Origin: Candidatus Zhuqueibacterota bacterium
Lineage (GTDB): Bacteria > Zhuqueibacterota > Zhuqueibacteria > Oceanimicrobiales > Oceanimicrobiaceae
Direction: 5' to 3'
Assembly (NCBI GenBank): GCA_029262005.1
Contig: JAJDAG010000134.1
Location: 23,317 to 87,316, forward strand
Length of the DNA: 64,000 nt
Notes under the pieces: model-generated
Databases searched by the model: none
What the model was told of the DNA's origin: nothing
The model's input: the letters and a program-made list of their open reading frames with translations, nothing else
Translations under genes and position numbers: made by a program
Shown here: positions 39,987 to 49,127 of the stretch, piece after piece
How the letters are laid out: each line of letters opens with the position of its first letter
Position numbering within the stretch: position 1 is the stretch's first letter

Positions 39987-42563
39987 TTACTTCATCAAAA
40001 TAAGCCGCTTCATGGCCTGAAAATTATTGGCCTCAAGCTTGTAAATGTAAACACCGCTGGCGACTTTGACGCCTTGTTCATTTTTGGCGTTCCAAACGAC
40101 CTGGTGGTGCCCGGCGTTGGCCTGACCATGATAAAGCGTTTTGACCAACTGTCCCATCATGTTGTGAATGGTCAGTTTGACCTTACCCGTTTCAGGCACG
40201 TCAAAAGCAATTGTCGTGCTGGGATTAAATGGGTTCGGATAGTTTTGCCCTAAAGCAAATTCCTCAGGCAAAGCAGGCTCTTCATCACCCTTCATCAACA
40301 CTTCACGCTCAGCATGAGCCGGCCCTACTGTCTTGTTGAAAGGGAGATTGTCGCTATCTAAAACAGTACCGGGAAACGTGCCAACATTAAAAACATAGCC
40401 ATATGCTCCTGGTGGCGCTCCCGCAGGAACATTTTGAGTTAGCGCATCGGGTGTCAATGTTTGTCCGGGCGCCAGGCTTATATTCAACCAGGGCCCCAAA
40501 CTTGCATCCACCGCACCGCCACCTGGTTTGGTGATAACATTCCATACATCAACAATCTGCGCCGATGCTGAGTTGTTGGTGATTTCTACCTGAAATTGAA
40601 ATGAACCCCCGCTTGCTGGAATCGTGGTTGAAGTAATCGGAGTGAGAGTAATGGAAACCAGTGGCAGCACATTGACTGTCACATCGTCTGTAGCCGTGCA
40701 GCCGCTAGCATCGGTTACCAACACGGTATAAGTCGTTGTGTCAGTTGGACTCGCGGTCGGATTGGCCAGGGTTGCGTCATCGAGTCCTGTCGTTGGCGTC
40801 CAGCTGTACGTGTACGGCGCAGTACCGCCGCCGGCAGTGGGGCTGCCACCGATAACCGTTGAGCTACCCGTGACAATATCCACATCCGCACCCGCGTCTG
40901 CTGTGGGCGGTGTGTTGACCGTGACAACGATATCGTCGGTTGCAGTGCAACCAGCGGCATCGGTGACAATTACGCTATATGTTGTGGTTGCGGCAGGTGA
41001 AGCATTTGGATTGGCTGCGGTTGCATCATCCAGTCCGGTCGTTGGCGTCCAACTGTAAGTGTAGGGACTGCCATTGCCGCCGGAACCGGTCGGGCTGCCG
41101 CCAATCGCTACCGTTGCTCCGGCACAGATTCCAACATCGCTGCCTGCATCGGCAACGGGACTCGGGTTGACCGTGACAAGTACATCGTCGGTTGCAGAAA
41201 GCCCTGTCGAAGTTTCAGTGACTTCAACGGTGTAAGTTGTGGTGGCTGCCGGTGATGCATTTGGATTGGCTACGGTTGCGTCATCCAATCCGGTCGTTGG
41301 CGTCCAACTGTAAGTGTAGGGGCCGCCTTCACCGCCGGAGCCGGTCGGGCTGCCACCGATTTGTACGGGTGCTCCGGCGCAAATGGCCTGATCAGCGCCG
41401 GCATCTGCTACGGGCGGCTGGCTTGAAATTATGGTATTTTCCCACAGGACGATTCGGTTGTTTCCTGCCGCTGAACTAGCTGCATCCAGATCGCCATCGC
41501 CGTCGAAGTCCTCCAGTACCGCCCAATCGATGCGGGTTGAGGGTGAAGGAATCGGACCTTGAGAGAAGCTGCCATTGCCATTGTTTAGCCAGACAGGGGG
41601 GTTGTTCATGGTCCCGGAAAAGACATCGATATCACCATCATTATCAAGGTCGCCCAACTGATCCACGTCTGTCATCTTACCTCGGACAACAGCGGATGGA
41701 TCATGGGTGAATGTTCCGTTACCATCGTTTCTAAACAGGCTTCCAAGCGCCCAGCCACTCCAGGGGAGGCCCCAGGTAGCAAGAATGTCAATATCACCGT
41801 CTCCGTCCATGTCGGCAATGGCCGACCTAACATTCATAATTACAGTTCTGTAATCATCGTGTTCAGTAAAGGTCCCAGATCCATCATTTGTAAAGATGAC
41901 GTAGCCATAGTCTCCGGTCATATGGACGTCCAGATCTCCATCACCGTCAAGGTCTGCGACTGCACCGTCAGAGAGTGGCTTGCCATAACTCCAGGGGTAA
42001 GTGCCTGCCAGAGTAAAAGAGCCGGAACCATTGTTGAAGAATAATTGCCATCCGTTTGCAGCGAAGGTGGCAACAACAAGATCGAGATCTCCATCACCAT
42101 CAAGGTCGCCCAATGCGCCACCCGTGCCGAGACCAAGGCTTCCAATCTGCGTGAAAGCCCCTGTACCGTCATTACGCCAGACTCTAACGCCCTCTGCCCA
42201 GTTCTTCATACTCACGATGTCAGTGTCTCCATCACCATCAATGTCGCCTGCTTTGAAATTCTGACCATTTGAGTAAGCCGTGAAAGGCCCGGGAGTGAAT
42301 CCCCCTGTTCCGTCGTTCACAAACACTCGAACACCGTCCGGGCTGCGGTCTTGGAGGAGTATGTCGATATCGCCATCAGCGTCTATGTCGCCAGATCTTA
42401 TCGTATGACCTTGTACTCCAAAGTTTTGTCCGGTGTCGATAAAAGTGAGTTGTTGGGCTGTAACCGGTATGACCGAGGTAACTATACTCAGCACTGCCGT
42501 ACAAACTGTCAGTACAAACAATCTGTAACTGAAATGTGTAAATTTGTGTTTTGTGTTTCTCAT
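39987..42563 (-). CDS. Secreted FG-GAP/VCBS-repeat protein with PKD-like modules and T9SS-like C-terminal sorting domain
   Basis: Repeated DLDGDGDLDL/DIDGDGDTDI calcium-binding-like motifs; ADAGADQAICAGAPVQIGGSPTGSGG...YTYSWTPTTGLDDAT modules; [31 protein letters not shown]...RLILMK. Confidence 0.9.
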   Translation of the reverse strand: MRNTKHKFTHFSYRLFVLTVCTAVLSIVTSVIPVTAQQLTFIDTGQNFGVQGHTIRSGDIDADGDIDILLQDRSPDGVRVFVNDGTGGFTPGPFTAYSNGQNFKAGDIDGDGDTDIVSMKNWAEGVRVWRNDGTGAFTQIGSLGLGTGGALGDLDGDGDLDLVVATFAANGWQLFFNNGSGSFTLAGTYPWSYGKPLSDGAVADLDGDGDLDVHMTGDYGYVIFTNDGSGTFTEHDDYRTVIMNVRSAIADMDGDGDIDILATWGLPWSGWALGSLFRNDGNGTFTHDPSAVVRGKMTDVDQLGDLDNDGDIDVFSGTMNNPPVWLNNGNGSFSQGPIPSPSTRIDWAVLEDFDGDGDLDAASSAAGNNRIVLWENTIISSQPPVADAGADQAICAGAPVQIGGSPTGSGGEGGPYTYSWTPTTGLDDATVANPNASPAATTTYTVEVTETSTGLSATDDVLVTVNPSPVADAGSDVGICAGATVAIGGSPTGSGGNGSPYTYSWTPTTGLDDATAANPNASPAATTTYSVIVTDAAGCTATDDIVVTVNTPPTADAGADVDIVTGSSTVIGGSPTAGGGTAPYTYSWTPTTGLDDATLANPTASPTDTTTYTVLVTDASGCTATDDVTVNVLPLVSITLTPITSTTIPASGGSFQFQVEITNNSASAQIVDVWNVITKPGGGAVDASLGPWLNISLAPGQTLTPDALTQNVPAGAPPGAYGYVFNVGTFPGTVLDSDNLPFNKTVGPAHAEREVLMKGDEEPALPEEFALGQNYPNPFNPSTTIAFDVPETGKVKLTIHNMMGQLVKTLYHGQANAGHHQVVWNAKNEQGVKVASGVYIYKLEANNFQAMKRLILMK

Positions 42564-42909
42564 GACTTTTTCTCCTCTGATTTTGTGATTATCGATTCTT
42601 GAACTTCCTGCCAAATCCAGTAGTCATTTTTTTTTCAATTAAGCCTGTTACACCACCTCCCTAGTCGTTATTGTGTGCGTCAAATTGTTTTGAGCCGGGG
42701 ACTACTCACAGTCAGAAGAAATTTAGTTTATTCATTTTGTGTGTAATTAAAGTGCAGGAGTCATCTGACTTCTTGTGTTCTTGTTTTGTCCCGTATTATT
42801 AGTAAACAATCTTAGTGACGCTTGTCAGGTGTCTCACCTCATTTGAATCACCTCCATCTTGCTTGAGATATCGATTAAGAGTTTAGGGAATTGAATTGTG
42901 GTTCCCCGG

Positions 42910-42946
42910 ATGTTCGACCGGTCGATGTTTTTGACAGGTCGAACAT
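42910..42946. promoter_or_regulatory. Perfect 10-bp inverted repeat upstream of the FG-GAP cargo gene
   Basis: atgttcgacc ... ggtcgaacat. Confidence 0.55.
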
Positions 42947-42984
42947 GGTGACAAAATCTACAAATCGACCGGGCTATTCTCTAA

Positions 42985-43019
42985 CACTGAGCCGACAATT
43001 TTTGTCACTCAGCCGACAA
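42985..43019. promoter_or_regulatory. Candidate AraC-type operator: direct repeats at 21-bp spacing
   Basis: cactgagccgacaa (42985) and cactcagccgacaa (43006); 13/14 identical, T-rich spacer. Confidence 0.5.
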
Positions 43020-43164
43020 ACTGTGGGAATAGTATAAAAAGTGGGGTTGGAAGATTGCCCACCAGGTCGAGGTAGCGAGTGGATAGGCTACTCAGGTCTG
43101 TGGGTTCTGCAAAACTAACTTTTCAGATGATTTGAGAGAATAGATGGACTGACGACCGTAGCCG

Positions 43165-46100
43165 CTAATTTTTTTTGCTACCCGCAATGTCGGAAGGCTG
43201 TCGGTCAAACTGTTCACGGAAAATTTTGGAGAAGTAAGAGAGGTTGTTGAAACCCACTTGAAAAGCGATTTCCGAAACAGTACCTGCATTCTGCTCCAAC
43301 AATTGCTTCGCCCGCCGCAGGCGCAGAGACCGAACCAGCAGTGTTGGTGATTGTCCGATTAGCGCTTTGAGCTTGCGCTCGAGTTGGCGCTCGCTTAATC
43401 CGATTTCGCGGCACAGGTGCGTGATGGTAAACGACTCCTCTTCCAGGTGTGCTTCGATAAAGGCCACCACTCGCGTCAGGAAAGCCTGATCCTCGGGCAC
43501 GACACTGACTTCTGACGGTTTGATGACGGTTGTCTTGCTGAACCTCGCCCGCAGCTTACGCCGCAACTCGATCAGTTTGCGCACCCGCACTGCCAGCTCT
43601 TTTTGCCGGAACGGTTTGAGTACGTAGGCATCCGCCCCGGTTTCAAGACCGGTGAGTTTTGCCTTTGCCTGCGCCTTGGCCGTGAGCAGAATCACCGGAA
43701 TGTGGCTGGTGCGTTCATCGGTCTTTAGAGTGCGGCAGACTTCGAAGCCGTCTTTTTTCGGCATCATGACATCGCTGATCACGAGATCAGGGATGACATC
43801 TATTGCCTGCGTAATTCCTGCCTCGCCATCCCCGGCTTCGAGAATGGTGTATTCGGTTTGCAACTGCTCGCGAATGTAAGCACGGACATCGGCATTATCC
43901 TCGATTATGAGGATGATGGGACGGTCGGTAGTTGGTTCTTCGAGGTCTGGTTCAGACATCCCCCTTAATCCCCCTTCAAAGGGGGAAACAATGTCGGTTT
44001 CCTTTTCAAGGGTTAAGAGAATATCGACTCCCCCCTTCGAAGGGGGACCGGGGGGGATGTCAACCAACTGTCTCGGTGCCAGATTCGCTTTGCCCAGCGG
44101 CAGGCAAATCGTAAAACAGGTGCCTTGGCCCTCCTCGCTGGCTACTGTGATGGTGCCGTGGTGCAATTCAACCAGCTCTTTTGCCAATGCCAGGCCGATG
44201 CCGGTGCCTTCGTAGGCACGCGTACTGGAGGTATCCACCTGGGAAAAACGGTCGAAAATGTGAGACAGACGATCCGGTGGAATGCCAACGCCGGTGTCGC
44301 GGACGGTGATTTCTGCGACAGCCGCAGTGGTCTTGCTAATTGCCAATGTTACTTTCACGCTTTCCCCTTCCGGCGTGAACTTCAGGGCATTCGATAACAA
44401 GTTGGAAAAAATTTTCTCTGCTTTCTCTCTGTCGAAATAGGCCTGACCATAAATTTTCTCCGCTTGCTCCTCAACCTCAAACAGCAATGTGATCCCCTTA
44501 CCCTGCGCCCAGGATTCGAAGGACATCACCACCCCTTTTAAAAACGCCATAAAATCGCCCGGCCTCGCCTGCAGGGGCATCTTACCGCTTTCGAGCTTCG
44601 ACACATCCAGAAGCTGGTTGATGAGTCGGAGCAGACTCTGGGCGTTGCTGCGGACCATGCTCAACTTCTTTTTACTACCCTCGGTGACTTCCTCCATCAA
44701 CTGCTCCGTTGGCCCGAGAATCAATGTCAGAGGTGTCCGAAATTCATGGGAAATGTTGGCGAAAAAATCGGACTTGAGCTTGTCGAGTTCTTTGAGCTTC
44801 CTGGTTTCTACATGCCTCAACTCGGCTTTGTGTTTGTGCTTTTGCCGGTTTTTTTCATAGCGATGGAGACTGTAAAATGCACTGAACAAAAACAAGCCGT
44901 ATAGTGAATATGCCCACCACGTGCGCCACCACGGTGGTGTAATGGTGATCTTGATCGTGGCGCCTTCTTCATTCCAGACACCGTCAGCATTGCTACCGCG
45001 CACCCGAAAGACATAATTGCCCGGATTCAAATTGGTGTAGAGGGCCTTGCGTTCGCTGCCCGGCTTACTCCATTCTTTGTTAAAATTCTCCAGCTTGAAG
45101 GAATAGAGATTTTTCTCGGGCACGGAATAGTCCAGCGCCGCAAATTCAAAAGAGAATACATTGTCTGAATAGGGAAGGGTGATGGCTTCCGTTGCGGAAA
45201 TATGCTTTTGCAAAGGCGAACCGGGTTCCCCAAAGTCAACCGATTGATAACGGATTTGAAAGTCTGTGAAAACCACCGGTGGAATATGTGGATTATCTTT
45301 GATGCTATCGGGATGAAAAATATTGAACCCCTTGATGCCGCCGAAAAGCATCTCGCCGCTCTCAGCTTTTGAATATGAGCCTGTGTTAAATTCATTGCTT
45401 TGTAAACCGTCGCGCTGGTCATAGTTTCTAAATCGCTCGACAATGCGTTCATCCTTGCTCAAAATTGCTTTGGCAATTCCTTTGTTGGTGCTCATCCAGA
45501 GGTCGCCATAGTCATCGGCAAGGATGCCGTAAACGACATTGTTGGGCAGGCCATCTTTGAGCGTGTAGTGGGTGAAAGTTTCTGTCTCATATTCGAAACG
45601 GTTCAGGCCCCCGCCGTCTGTACCTAACCAAAGATAACGCTCGGGGTAGAGCGGATCCGGCAGCAGGGTTTTGAGCACATTATGATTCAAACTGGACGGA
45701 TTTTGCGGGTCATGGCGATACACATTCTGCGCTCCGCTGGCAGGATCAAAACGGATCAGGCCGCGATTGCTTGCCAGAAACATGGTGTCTGATCCACGCT
45801 GAACTATCTTGGGTATTCTCATGCTGTAGCCGCCCACCATTTCCTGAATGGCAAGCGGATAGGTGGTCAGGGTTTCCGTTTGTGGCTGCCAGCGCAGCAA
45901 GGTGCTTGTATATTCCACCACCATGTCTTGCTTGAGGCGTTCATGGATATTGCCCGCCAGCCAAATGTTTCCCTCCGGGTCTTCGTAAAGAGAATTAAGA
46001 CTTAGTTCTTTTTCACCAGGCCTTGGCAAGATGTAGCGGATCCGGCCGGAAACGTTATCATATCGCGCTAATCCCAAACGGGCTGTGAACCAAATGTTAC

Positions 46101-47463
46101 CTGAGCCGTCTTCGAGAATACCCGTCACACCTAAAGAGCCAAAAGGAATCGATGTACACATACCGGTGAGCCGATCCAGTTTGTAAACGTTATCGGGGAG
46201 GTTATTACAGAAAAACCATACCCGCCGGGACCTGTCTTGCAGGAGCGCTCCTATACTGAAACTGCTCATAGTACCCGGCTTGATCAGGCCGCTGGTATAA
46301 TTTTGAAACCGTTGTTGCTTCGGATCATATTTGTTCACACCGAGGCCGTTTGTCCCAACCCATATAGCGCCGCTGTCATCCTGAAAAACTGAACGCAGCT
46401 TGTTAAAACTTAAGCTAGATGGGTCTTGTTCGTGGCGCTGGATATATTGGTAGGTTGCAGTTTCGCGATTGAAAATAGCCAGGCCTTCTTCTGTGGCAAG
46501 CCAAAGCCGGCCGTCGCCGGCTTCACTTATTTCATTCGTTGGAGTTCCTGAGTAAAAATCGCTCCCAGCTGTGTGTGGATAGTTGCTGAACCGGCCGGTG
46601 GAGCGATTCTGCAAGCTCAATTGCGACAATCCCCTGGGCGTGGCGAACCAGAGTTCGCCGTCTCGTCCTTCAAGCAGGGAATTGCGCTTTGGGGAAAGCA
46701 GGCTGCCTGAGTTCTCCGGGTCATGGAAATACGAGACAAAAGATTGGTTCTGCGAGACAGGATTTTTACCGGAGCCTGCCGCCTGGGCCAGTTGATTCAG
46801 GCCATTTTCCGTGCCTACCCACAGGACATCGGAACGGTCCACCAGAAGATCGTAAACTCCATTGTGGCTCAAACTTCCGGGATTTGTGCTGTCGTGCAAA
46901 TAGCGAGTGAAATGATATCCTGAAACGGGCGCGTTTAACTCACCTTTTGCGGTCAAAACAAGTTTATTCACACCACCATCAACTGTGCCGATCCAGAGTG
47001 TTGTAGATTTTTCCACAGTACCTTGTGGATCCTGCGCTTCACAAATTGCGGTTACAAAATTGCTGCTCAGGCTGTTTAAGTTTTCCGGGTCGTGCTTAAA
47101 TCGGTGAAATGTTTCAGTGGCCGGGTCAAAACAATTGAGACCGCTGTTCTGCGTACCGAACCAGAGTTTCCCCCGGCTGTCTTCAAATATAGCCGTAACA
47201 CTATTGCCGGAGATGGTAGTGGAATCAAATGGGTCGTGCCGAAAAACAACAAAATTATAGCCGTCATAACGATTCAGCCCGTCCTTGGTGCCAAACCACA
47301 TAAAACCCCGGCGGTCTTGGTGAATGGTCCAGACCAAACCCTGTGATAAGCCGTCGTCAATGGTGATGTGTTCAAATCGCGGATTAACCGTTGGCGAGTC
47401 CTGTGCCAGACAAGGAAATGCCAGAAAGCTGCAAAGCAGCAGTGTGATTGCTTTGTAATTCAT
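43165..47463 (-). CDS. Hybrid two-component system protein HTCS2 (Reg_prop propeller - Y_Y_Y - HisKA - HATPase - REC - AraC HTH)
   Basis: FEHITIDDGLSQGLVWTIHQDRRGFMWFGTKDGLNRYDGYNF; SHEFRTPLTLILGPTEQLM; REC ILIIEDNADVRAYI; C-terminal SEIAFQVGFNNLSYFSKIFREQFDRQPSD. Confidence 0.95.
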   Translation of the reverse strand: MNYKAITLLLCSFLAFPCLAQDSPTVNPRFEHITIDDGLSQGLVWTIHQDRRGFMWFGTKDGLNRYDGYNFVVFRHDPFDSTTISGNSVTAIFEDSRGKLWFGTQNSGLNCFDPATETFHRFKHDPENLNSLSSNFVTAICEAQDPQGTVEKSTTLWIGTVDGGVNKLVLTAKGELNAPVSGYHFTRYLHDSTNPGSLSHNGVYDLLVDRSDVLWVGTENGLNQLAQAAGSGKNPVSQNQSFVSYFHDPENSGSLLSPKRNSLLEGRDGELWFATPRGLSQLSLQNRSTGRFSNYPHTAGSDFYSGTPTNEISEAGDGRLWLATEEGLAIFNRETATYQYIQRHEQDPSSLSFNKLRSVFQDDSGAIWVGTNGLGVNKYDPKQQRFQNYTSGLIKPGTMSSFSIGALLQDRSRRVWFFCNNLPDNVYKLDRLTGMCTSIPFGSLGVTGILEDGSGNIWFTARLGLARYDNVSGRIRYILPRPGEKELSLNSLYEDPEGNIWLAGNIHERLKQDMVVEYTSTLLRWQPQTETLTTYPLAIQEMVGGYSMRIPKIVQRGSDTMFLASNRGLIRFDPASGAQNVYRHDPQNPSSLNHNVLKTLLPDPLYPERYLWLGTDGGGLNRFEYETETFTHYTLKDGLPNNVVYGILADDYGDLWMSTNKGIAKAILSKDERIVERFRNYDQRDGLQSNEFNTGSYSKAESGEMLFGGIKGFNIFHPDSIKDNPHIPPVVFTDFQIRYQSVDFGEPGSPLQKHISATEAITLPYSDNVFSFEFAALDYSVPEKNLYSFKLENFNKEWSKPGSERKALYTNLNPGNYVFRVRGSNADGVWNEEGATIKITITPPWWRTWWAYSLYGLFLFSAFYSLHRYEKNRQKHKHKAELRHVETRKLKELDKLKSDFFANISHEFRTPLTLILGPTEQLMEEVTEGSKKKLSMVRSNAQSLLRLINQLLDVSKLESGKMPLQARPGDFMAFLKGVVMSFESWAQGKGITLLFEVEEQAEKIYGQAYFDREKAEKIFSNLLSNALKFTPEGESVKVTLAISKTTAAVAEITVRDTGVGIPPDRLSHIFDRFSQVDTSSTRAYEGTGIGLALAKELVELHHGTITVASEEGQGTCFTICLPLGKANLAPRQLVDIPPGPPSKGGVDILLTLEKETDIVSPFEGGLRGMSEPDLEEPTTDRPIILIIEDNADVRAYIREQLQTEYTILEAGDGEAGITQAIDVIPDLVISDVMMPKKDGFEVCRTLKTDERTSHIPVILLTAKAQAKAKLTGLETGADAYVLKPFRQKELAVRVRKLIELRRKLRARFSKTTVIKPSEVSVVPEDQAFLTRVVAFIEAHLEEESFTITHLCREIGLSERQLERKLKALIGQSPTLLVRSLRLRRAKQLLEQNAGTVSEIAFQVGFNNLSYFSKIFREQFDRQPSDIAGSKKN

Positions 47464-47638
47464 CTGGACTTTTTTGTCTGATTTGAGTATCTGAGCCGAC
47501 TTTCCGAAAGAAACAATTAAGTAACATTACGCGCAAGTGGCTTGGAATGGGGAGTAAAATGATGCCATCGCCGGGGTAATGGCATAGAAAGGTACTGGGT
47601 TTACATCGTTAAACTAAAAGAACTCCATGCGAAAAAAA

Positions 47639-47670
47639 ACCCTGACAGGACTTCGAGCCCTGTCAGGGTT
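47639..47670 (-). terminator. CCTGACAGG hairpin after the decayed sorting-domain copy
   Basis: accctgacagg acttcgag ccctgtcagggtt, same as at 39943. Confidence 0.75.
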
Positions 47671-47681
47671 GGCTACTATTC

Positions 47682-47935
47682 TTATTTCATCAAAATAAGC
47701 CGCTTCATGGCCTGAAAATTATTGGCCTCAATCTTGTAAATGTAAACACCGCTGGCGACTTTGGCACCTTGTTTATTTGTGGCGTTCCAAAGCACCTGAT
47801 GCTGACCGGCCGTTGCCTGACCCTGATAAAGCGTTTTGATACGTTTGCCCATCATGTTGTAAATGGTCAGTTTGACTTCTGCCGCTTCCGGGAGAGCAAA
47901 CGAAATCGTGGTGCTCGGGTTTGCATGGATTCGGG
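47682..47935 (-). pseudogene. Decayed 3' end of a T9SS-like cargo gene (sorting domain remnant)
   Basis: Minus strand reads [70 protein letters not shown]; the upstream NPNPFNP region is frameshifted (gacaacccgaatccatgcaaacccgagc). Confidence 0.8.
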
Positions 47936-47998
47936 TTGTCCGCAGGCGCTCACAAAATTGTTGGATATGAGCGAGAGCTTGCTTAAATTGACATTATT

Positions 47999-48253
47999 AT
48001 GAGAAGACGAAAATTGCTAAAGAAGCTTCTCTCCGGTTCGAAGAACATTCGTTTCAAAGAAGTCACAGTATGTGTTGAAGCATTTGGGTTTCGATTAAAA
48101 CGGGTCAATGGGAGTCATCATATTTTTGTACATCCAGACGTCCCTGAATTGATAAATATTCAGAATGTGGATGGCAAGGCGAAGCCGTACCAAATCAAAC
48201 AGTTCCTAAACATAATTGAAAGATATGATCTCCACATGGAGGGCGACGAATGA
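47999..48253 (+). CDS. hicA: HicA-family toxin (mRNA interferase)
   Basis: 84 aa; FGFRLKRVNGSHHIFVHPDVPELINIQNVDGKAKPYQIKQFLNIIERY, typical HicA fold with conserved SHHIF histidine. Confidence 0.85.
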   Translation: MRRRKLLKKLLSGSKNIRFKEVTVCVEAFGFRLKRVNGSHHIFVHPDVPELINIQNVDGKAKPYQIKQFLNIIERYDLHMEGDE

Positions 48254-48468
48254 AAGACTATCATATTAATGTATTCTATAGTCAGGAGGATGAAGGTTAC
48301 ATTGCAGATATTCCAGACTTAAAACAATGTTCCGCTTTTGGAGCAACCCCCGAGGAAGCCCTGAATGAAGTACTAAAAGCTAAGGAAGCCTGGCTTAAAG
48401 CTGCTCGCTCTGAAAATAAAATTATTCCTGAGCCGCGTTATAGACCGCTAATTTATCAGGTTGCTTAA
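48250..48468 (+). CDS. hicB: HicB-family antitoxin
   Basis: YHINVFYSQEDEGYIADIPDLKQCSAFGATPEEALNEVLKAKEAWLKAA; overlaps the toxin gene by 4 nt. Confidence 0.9.
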   Translation: MKDYHINVFYSQEDEGYIADIPDLKQCSAFGATPEEALNEVLKAKEAWLKAARSENKIIPEPRYRPLIYQVA

Positions 48469-48501
48469 AAAAGACAAGAGCCGCGTTGATTTTGTCGCCG
48501 A

Positions 48502-48627
48502 AGTTTGTTGGCAGGGTTTATGCCTCCCAAAACAAGGTTTTACTCCAACTGAAATAGATTTTACGCCTCCTGAAACAGAGTTTACTCCTGCTGAAGCAAG
48601 GGTTATTTTTCCAGAACTGCCTCATAC
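48502..48627. repeat. Degenerate 21-bp tandem repeat array C (5-6 units)
   Basis: gcctcctgaaacagagtttac / tcctgctgaagcaagggttat; near-identical downstream flank to array A. Confidence 0.8.
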
Positions 48628-48696
48628 CAAATCGATTATCACTTAATTAAGTCAGAAACCGGTGTTATATGAGCCGGTCCCGCTCGGACAAAATAA

Positions 48697-48731
48697 AAAA
48701 AGCCGGCCTTCATTGCGAAGACCGGCTTTTT
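48697..48731. terminator. Terminator-like hairpin, copy of 24885-24919
   Basis: aaaaagccggccttcattgcgaagaccggcttttt. Confidence 0.75.
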
Positions 48732-48791
48732 ACTGGTTTGTTTTGTGATATAAATTGATACGAGTGTTGTGAATTCACCAGAAGTGACAAA

Positions 48792-48824
48792 AATCCTGAC
48801 AGGGTTCCAAACCCTGTCAGGATT
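48792..48824 (-). terminator. CCTGACAGG hairpin after the orphan sorting-domain ORF
   Basis: aatcctgacagggttccaaaccctgtcaggatt. Confidence 0.8.
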
Positions 48825-48836
48825 GGCTTGTTTGTT

Positions 48837-49127
48837 CTACTTCATCAAAATGAGGCGCTTCATAGCCTGAAAATTATTGGCTTCGAGTTTGTAAATGTAA
48901 ACACCGCTGGCGACTTTGACGCCTTGTTCATTTGCGGCATTCCAAACCACCTGGTGCTGACCGGCTGTGGCCTGTCCGTGAAAAAGCGTTCTGATACGTT
49001 TGCCCATCATGTTGTAAATGGTCAGTTTGGCTTCAGCCGCTTCCGGCACGTCAAATGTAATCGACGTGGTCGGGTTAAACGGGTTCGGATGATTCTGCTC
49101 CAGAGTGTAAATTCTATTTTGTGTCAC
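48837..49127 (-). CDS. Orphan T9SS-like sorting domain (no passenger)
   Basis: GTG-start 96-aa ORF consisting only of [87 protein letters not shown]. Confidence 0.7.
   Translation of the reverse strand: MTQNRIYTLEQNHPNPFNPTTSITFDVPEAAEAKLTIYNMMGKRIRTLFHGQATAGQHQVVWNAANEQGVKVASGVYIYKLEANNFQAMKRLILMK

Noticed and set aside
40738-42272. Plus-strand ORFs antisense to the FG-GAP cargo gene
   Set aside because: Overlap a well-supported minus-strand CDS; low-complexity mirror translations.
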